Origin: Megaera sp965229545
Lineage (GTDB): Bacteria > Pseudomonadota > Alphaproteobacteria > Rickettsiales > Rickettsiaceae
NCBI GenBank assembly: GCA_965229545.1
Contig: OZ245887.1
Coordinates: forward strand, 620,001-684,000
Direction: 5' to 3'
Length of the DNA: 64,000 bases
Shown: positions 59,445 through 64,000 of the stretch, piece after piece
Layout of the letters: each line of letters opens with the position of its first letter
Position numbering within the stretch: position 1 is the stretch's first letter
Notes under the pieces: model-generated
Database searches by the model: none
The model's input: only the letters and a program-made list of their open reading frames with translations
Told to the model about the DNA's origin: nothing
Translations under genes and position numbers: made by a program

Positions 59445-60137
59445 TTAGCTCTTAATATATGAAATCTGATCTTGCCTACCATTCTCCTCAAAAGCTTTAA
59501 TTCTTACTAAGCAAGCAAGGCATTTGCCGCATGAATCACCTTCACTAGTAGGGTTATAACAGGATATAGTTGCCGAATAATCAACTCCCATTTTAAGTCC
59601 CATGGCAACTATTTCGGTTTTTGTCATATTAATAAGAGGTGCATGGATATTAATTTTATTTCCTTTTACCCCTTCAGCAGTTGCAAGGTTGGCCATAGTT
59701 TCGAAACTCTTGATATATTCGGGCCGGCAATCTGGATAATTAGAATAATCGGTTGCATGCACTCCAAGGAATATGTCCCTAACACCTTTTACTTCAGCAA
59801 ATGCTAGAGCATAACTTAAAAAAATCGTATTTCTTGCGGGAACATATGTAAGTGGAATTTCATTCTCTACATCACTTGCGCTTTGGTAATTCGGTACTTC
59901 GATATCATTATCTGTTAAGGCTGAGCCGCCAAAATTCTTTAGATCAATGTTTATAATTTTGTGTTCTTTCACTTTATAGTTTTTAATAAATTGCTGGATT
60001 TTTTGGATCTCAACAATTTGCTTCTGTCCATAATTGAAACTAATAGCATATATCTCATAACTCTGTTGTTGTACATAAGCTAGAACTGTTGAGGAATCAA
60101 CACCTCCACTTACCAGTACTATTGCTTTTTTTGTCAT
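59445..60137 (-). CDS. queC: 7-cyano-7-deazaguanine synthase QueC
   Basis: 230 residues making preQ0 from CDG with ammonia and ATP. PP-loop LVSGGVDSSTVLAY at the N-terminus and the four-Cys zinc site CYNPTSEGDSCGKCLAC near the C-terminus. Belongs with queE (60774) to the queuosine precursor pathway; queD and queF are not in the window. Confidence 0.95.
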   Translation of the reverse strand: MTKKAIVLVSGGVDSSTVLAYVQQQSYEIYAISFNYGQKQIVEIQKIQQFIKNYKVKEHKIINIDLKNFGGSALTDNDIEVPNYQSASDVENEIPLTYVPARNTIFLSYALAFAEVKGVRDIFLGVHATDYSNYPDCRPEYIKSFETMANLATAEGVKGNKINIHAPLINMTKTEIVAMGLKMGVDYSATISCYNPTSEGDSCGKCLACLVRIKAFEENGRQDQISYIKS

Positions 60138-60236
60138 TACTTATTTTAACCTCATTTTATAAAGTTAGTTCCGCCTTGTATTAAGATGTATTTGAAGCTA
60201 CCTGTATAAAAGTATAAATTAAACTTTTTACTTACC

Positions 60237-60676
60237 TTACATGCTGCTTTTAAGTATCCAGGAATTTTTTTTCATGCGTTTTGATTCTTGCAATTAGAAG
60301 GTCACATGTCCCCTTCATCATCAAATGTTTTTGCAACAGATAAGGCAGCTTTTAAAGTTTTTATAACTACATCTTGCCCTTTAATTAACTCTCTGATCAT
60401 GGTAACTGAATCAGCATGTTCATCACTTGAGGAAATCGATGTTAAATCTGAATAGAATTTTAAGCTTCTTGGTACTTTTTGCCCCAGCCATCTAATTCGT
60501 TCAGCTATTTCATCGATAGCGTTTGCAAGATCTGAGTATTGTTCTTCGAATAAACCATGTAACGAGTTAAAGTTAGGCCCAGTCACATTCCAATGAAAGT
60601 TTTGTGTTTTGAAATATAAGCTATAGCTATCTGCTAATACCGATTTTAAGGCGTTAGCAATTTTTTCATGATTCAT
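60237..60676 (-). pseudogene. dps: Dps-family ferritin-like protein, C-terminus frameshifted twice
   Basis: From ATG 60676 the frame encodes HFHW-type ferroxidase region FKTQNFHWNVTGPNF, the LHGLFEEQY and DEIAERIRWLG helices, then stops after FDDEGDM at 60302. The missing helix continues in other frames: CDLLIARIKTHEKK (from about 60300), then after the A8 run at about 60263 SWILKSSM to TAA 60237-60239. Normal Dps length (about 147) results after two single-base corrections. As written the last helix, needed for dodecamer stability, is missing. Confidence 0.82.
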
Positions 60677-60773
60677 AATAATACTAATTTAAGTTGAAAA
60701 TTATCTTACAGTTTTCTACTTTATAACCTTGCGCAGGTAGAGTAAATAATATATTTTATTCCTACGCTCTTTC

Positions 60774-61451
60774 TTACTCAATACCCAGTTCCTTGTGAAT
60801 CTGATATGATAAACGGTAATTATTTTCAAGAGCAATAGATACTGCTAGTTTCTTATTTGCACTATTGCGCTTTTCATCATATTCATCCATTGGTTGCACA
60901 AATACCGGTATATTATAAAGCGATTGGCCTAATTCTGGAACTTTATCATAACCGGCTATATTTGCAGATATAATATATTTAAAAGCTGTAATTCTAGGCA
61001 ACAGCCCTTCTCTAATATTATGATATTTCCAATTGGTTACTTTAGGGGAACAAATTATATCAATTCCATCTGGGAGGTCTCGATATAAAGTACCATTAGT
61101 TTCGATTTGTACTTTGTAATTCAATTGCAGTAATTTTTCACATAATCTGTAAATTGGCTGCCTAAATGGTTCTCCTCCAGTAATAACAACTAGAAATATT
61201 GACTGTATTTTATTACTATTCCTGCTTAAGTACTCGACCTGCCCAATTATCTGGTCGAGAGATTTTTCTAGGTAATCCTCAAATTCGGTGTCACAAAAAC
61301 TGCAAGCTAAGTTACATCCGCCTAACCTAATAAAAATTGCTGGAACTCCGCAATAAGGTCCCTCGGCTTGTAAAGTTTTAAAAATACTTTTTATAGCTAG
61401 AAATTGGCCGTCTCCTTTAACAACTGGACGCTTTAAGTTATCGCCGAACAT
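60774..61451 (-). CDS. queE: 7-carboxy-7-deazaguanine synthase QueE
   Basis: 225 residues, radical SAM: CNLACSFCDTEFED (CxxxCxxC), VVITGGEPFRQP and a C-terminal SAM-binding end. Converts CPH4 to CDG, the step before QueC. Lies 6 bases downstream of mraY. Confidence 0.93.
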   Translation of the reverse strand: MFGDNLKRPVVKGDGQFLAIKSIFKTLQAEGPYCGVPAIFIRLGGCNLACSFCDTEFEDYLEKSLDQIIGQVEYLSRNSNKIQSIFLVVITGGEPFRQPIYRLCEKLLQLNYKVQIETNGTLYRDLPDGIDIICSPKVTNWKYHNIREGLLPRITAFKYIISANIAGYDKVPELGQSLYNIPVFVQPMDEYDEKRNSANKKLAVSIALENNYRLSYQIHKELGIE

Positions 61452-61457
61452 ATCATT

Positions 61458-62546
61458 TTACCTTAACTTTAGCGACGATAACCCAATCAACGCAAAAGCA
61501 ATTGCTAGAATCAAAAATCTTATAACCACTTTAGTTTCGGGCCATCCTTTTTTTTCAAAATGATGATGAATAGGAGCCATTTTGAAAAACCTTTTGCCTT
61601 TAGTCATTTTAAAATAATAGACCTGGATGATTACCGAGACAGTTTCGATAACAAAGACACCACCTATTATGGCAAGCACGATTTCATGTTTGGTAATAAC
61701 GCTAATTGTGCCGATAACCGCTCCAAGAGATAAACTTCCAGTATCTCCCATAAATACTTCTGCAGGTTTGCAATTATACCACAAAAACCCAAGCCCACTG
61801 CCAACCATAGCAGAACATACAACTGCAAGCTCCCCAACATGGGGTACATATATAATTTGTAAATAATTTGCATAAGTAAAATTACCTACTAGATAAGAAA
61901 TAATAGCAAAAGCACTAGCTGCTATTGTTACAGTACCAATAGCTAGTCCATCAAGGCCATCAGTTAGATTTACTGCATTAGAAGAACCGATAATAACGCA
62001 CATTGCAAAGGGAAAATAAAAATAACCCAAGTCAATTAAGAGAGTCTTAAAAAACGGTACCGCTAAATCCGTTGCGTGGGAATGGAGGGAGCAATATTTT
62101 ATACCTCCGAATGCAATAAAGCTAACAGCAAATTGAAAAAATAACTTCTTTTTGCCTGTAATCCCACGATAATTAAATTTGCTGACTTTAGTATAATCAT
62201 CTAAAAAACCTAGTAATCCGAACATTATTAGGACAAAAATAATTATCCAAACATAAGGATTTGTTAGGTTCGAAAACAATAATATCGAAGATAACATGGA
62301 GCTAATAATTATCAACCCACCCATTGTAGGAGTACCTGCTTTAGCAAAATGAGTATCCGGGCCGTCTTCTCTGATAGGCTGGCCCCGTTTCTGTAACGTC
62401 CTTAATTTTAAAATAATTTTTGACCCTATTAGAAAACTTATAAGCAGACTACTTAGTATAGCCATACCGCTTCTAAATGTAATATAAGTCATTAAATTGG
62501 CTATATGCCAATGACTTGCATATGGGAGTAATATATTATAAAGCAT
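61458..62546 (-). CDS. mraY: Phospho-N-acetylmuramoyl-pentapeptide-transferase
   Basis: 362 residues, ten membrane helices, making lipid I from UDP-MurNAc-pentapeptide and undecaprenyl phosphate. Signatures: AGTPTMGGLIII, FLDDYTKVS, NLTDGLDGLAIG, FMGDTGSLSLG and the diagnostic loop KMAPIHHHFEKKGWPE. Overlaps the end of murF by 11 bases. Confidence 0.97.
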   Translation of the reverse strand: MLYNILLPYASHWHIANLMTYITFRSGMAILSSLLISFLIGSKIILKLRTLQKRGQPIREDGPDTHFAKAGTPTMGGLIIISSMLSSILLFSNLTNPYVWIIIFVLIMFGLLGFLDDYTKVSKFNYRGITGKKKLFFQFAVSFIAFGGIKYCSLHSHATDLAVPFFKTLLIDLGYFYFPFAMCVIIGSSNAVNLTDGLDGLAIGTVTIAASAFAIISYLVGNFTYANYLQIIYVPHVGELAVVCSAMVGSGLGFLWYNCKPAEVFMGDTGSLSLGAVIGTISVITKHEIVLAIIGGVFVIETVSVIIQVYYFKMTKGKRFFKMAPIHHHFEKKGWPETKVVIRFLILAIAFALIGLSSLKLR

Positions 62547-63921
62547 TTGTAACTCCTAGAGCTTCAGCTATTTTTTCCAAATTAATACTTCTTGAGCCTT
62601 TAATCAGGATAATTTCTTCACCTTCAATATATTTATTAATATTAGAAGCTAGTTCTTCAGATGTTTTGTAGGTGTAGACTAAAATATTTTCTGGGATTTC
62701 TTTTGCAATCTCGGGCATAACGTTTCCCACTAAAAACAATTTTTTTATACCAGATTTAACAATATGCGGAATGAGGGCGAAATGAAACTTTAATTCGTCT
62801 TTACCCAGCTCTTTCATGTCTCCCAGTACTGCTCCCTTTCTTGGAGTTTTAAATTGACATAAATATTCAAGACCTGCTTTCAGGGATTCAGGACTTGAAT
62901 TATAATAATCAGTTATTATAGAATATTTTCTATCTTCTTTCTTAAGATCCACAACCAGCCCTCTCCCAATTTGGAGCTTGAATTTTGCTAGAGCCTTTAC
63001 TGCTTGATTTATATCAAATCCAAGACAATAAACAACGGCAAGAGCTGCCGCAAAATTAATCGCCATATGCTTTGGCACCGCAGGCATAACAAATTCTATC
63101 TTCTCATGAAAAATGCTATAGGTTAATTTAACCATATTTTGGTCTATCAGGGAATAAGATACAAATCTTATATTAGCAAATTGCGATTTACCAAAAGTTT
63201 TGATATTGCCAATTCCAGCCCTATCTATATTCTCGATACATCTTCTATAAGTTGAAATATCACGATTAAGTATTGCGATTCCAGTATTAATATCTAACCC
63301 TTCAAAAATTTCTGATTTTGCATCGGCGATTTTTTCAATAGAATCAAAAAATTCCAAATGTACGGGAGCTACTGAAGTAATAACAGCTATATCCGGTGTA
63401 ACCTGTTTGGTTAAAAGGCTAATTTCTCCGGCTTTATTCATTCCCATTTCAATTACGGCAAATTCATCATCCTCTGCAATAGAAGCTAGATTGATTGGTA
63501 CACCAATATGGTTATTAAAATTACCTCTGCTAACAAAAGTTTTACCGAAAGAGCCAAGTATTAAGCCTATTATTTCCTTGGTACTAGTTTTTCCCACACT
63601 ACCGGTAACACAGATAAAATGAGCTTTAGAATTTTGCCTTTTGTACTCAGCTAAACTTTGCAGCGCTTCAAAGGTATCCTCTACTTTTATTAGTTTATTT
63701 GCTGGCGCATTTTTTATTTCTTCGCTTACAATAGCTAAAGAGGCACCTCTGGCAAAAGCGTCAACAACAAATTCATGCCCATCTATTGCTCCGCCTTTCA
63801 GAGCAATAAAAATATCCCCTTTTTCTATGTCTTTTGAGTTAAACTGAACTTTTCCAAACTCATTATCAGTTTCCAGGGTAAGTGATAGGGCTTTACCAAT
63901 TTGTTTTGATGTCCAAATCAT
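62536..63921 (-). CDS. murF: UDP-N-acetylmuramoyl-tripeptide:D-alanyl-D-alanine ligase
   Basis: 461 residues adding D-Ala-D-Ala to UDP-MurNAc-tripeptide. Mur ligase ATP loop VTGSVGKTSTKEII, DYYNSSPESLKAGLEYL, and NNHIGVPINL-type motifs; N-terminal domain FIALKGGAIDGHEF. Middle gene of murE-murF-mraY. Confidence 0.96.
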   Translation of the reverse strand: MIWTSKQIGKALSLTLETDNEFGKVQFNSKDIEKGDIFIALKGGAIDGHEFVVDAFARGASLAIVSEEIKNAPANKLIKVEDTFEALQSLAEYKRQNSKAHFICVTGSVGKTSTKEIIGLILGSFGKTFVSRGNFNNHIGVPINLASIAEDDEFAVIEMGMNKAGEISLLTKQVTPDIAVITSVAPVHLEFFDSIEKIADAKSEIFEGLDINTGIAILNRDISTYRRCIENIDRAGIGNIKTFGKSQFANIRFVSYSLIDQNMVKLTYSIFHEKIEFVMPAVPKHMAINFAAALAVVYCLGFDINQAVKALAKFKLQIGRGLVVDLKKEDRKYSIITDYYNSSPESLKAGLEYLCQFKTPRKGAVLGDMKELGKDELKFHFALIPHIVKSGIKKLFLVGNVMPEIAKEIPENILVYTYKTSEELASNINKYIEGEEIILIKGSRSINLEKIAEALGVTNAL

Positions 63922-63941
63922 ATTTTATATATTTATTAAAA

Positions 63942-64000
63942 TTACTTGTTTTTTAAAAGCAGCATTTTTCTCGCAATTTCAATATCGCTAAAAAATAAAG
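63942..64000 (-). CDS. murE: UDP-MurNAc-tripeptide ligase MurE, C-terminal end only
   Basis: The minus-strand frame open from the window edge ends LFFSDIEIARKMLLLKNK before TAA 63942-63944. The YSD-x-E-x-A-x-x-LL-like ending matches MurE, and murE precedes murF in related genomes. Only about 18 residues are visible, so this rests largely on position. Confidence 0.55.
   Translation of the reverse strand, partial: LFFSDIEIARKMLLLKNK

Noticed and set aside
1..64000. CRISPR arrays, phage modules or toxin-antitoxin pairs
   Set aside because: No regularly spaced repeats, phage structural genes or recognisable toxin-antitoxin families were seen; repeated sequences are explained by IS256 and IS630 copies.

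Overview
The window is a 64 kb stretch of AT-rich alphaproteobacterial chromosome, almost certainly from the Rickettsiaceae (Rickettsia or a close relative). The evidence is the hemE / replication origin / RP001-type gene arrangement, a split PntA, a Sam-like transporter, a PutA-type gene, CarD, several MFS symporters of the kind used by intracellular bacteria, and a gene repertoire being reduced by mutation. No rRNA, tRNA or CRISPR array was found.

Layout. 1-3938: partial argS, then tatD and metG (minus). 4013-6146: a response regulator, a stop-interrupted DUF2608-like HAD gene and a sensorless histidine kinase. 6372-11204: a tightly overlapping plus-strand run (map, radC, a WecA/MraY-type transferase, a DciA-like protein, cyaY, an MsbA-type ABC exporter). 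11249-12618: IS256 copy 1. 12673-19275: a small hypothetical protein, a second deformylase, hemF, yraN, an MFS symporter, and a transhydrogenase operon with in-frame stops in both pntA and pntB. 19321-23310: lolA, MFS, mscS and a dead EVE-domain gene. 23348-27097: the polyamine importer potABCD. 27350-30503: def, hemJ, hemH, hemE. 30504-30864: the probable chromosomal origin oriC, with three perfect DnaA boxes. 30865-32950: RP001-type regulator, coaE, dnaQ. 33099-34724: a heavily frameshifted gene fusing a periplasmic binding domain to a TRIC-type channel. 34751-43909: ABC-2 permease, miaB, fdxB, a DUF2125-like gene, a broken nitroreductase, a glycosyltransferase split by an IS630 element, a glutamine-synthetase-like gene, pgeF, ccmC, fdxA. 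44057-50441: a ruined putA (many frameshifts plus an IS630), a ProP-like symporter, a frameshifted Sam-like transporter. 50626-51991: IS256 copy 2. 52241-55759: carD, ftsK, rdgB. 55774-57932: a second glycosyltransferase split by an IS630. 58034-64000: a second dead DUF2608 gene, a GNAT enzyme, queC, a broken dps, queE, mraY, murF and the end of murE.

How it works together. Intact genes cover translation and protein maturation, late haem synthesis and haem/Fe-S handling (hemE, hemF, hemH, hemJ, ccmC, cyaY, ferredoxins), peptidoglycan precursors and division (mraY, murF, ftsK), queuosine precursor synthesis (queC, queE) and polyamine uptake. Decay falls on accessory functions: proline catabolism, transhydrogenase, S-adenosylmethionine uptake, surface-glycan transferases, Dps, nitroreductase and HAD proteins. 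Each of the three IS630 copies lies inside a gene, and removing the element together with one TA restores that gene's reading frame. At least a dozen genes carry stops or indels. That is either advanced genome erosion or, for the homopolymer cases, partly base-calling error or transcriptional slippage; the substitutions, the 4-base duplication and the IS insertions cannot be explained by homopolymer error.
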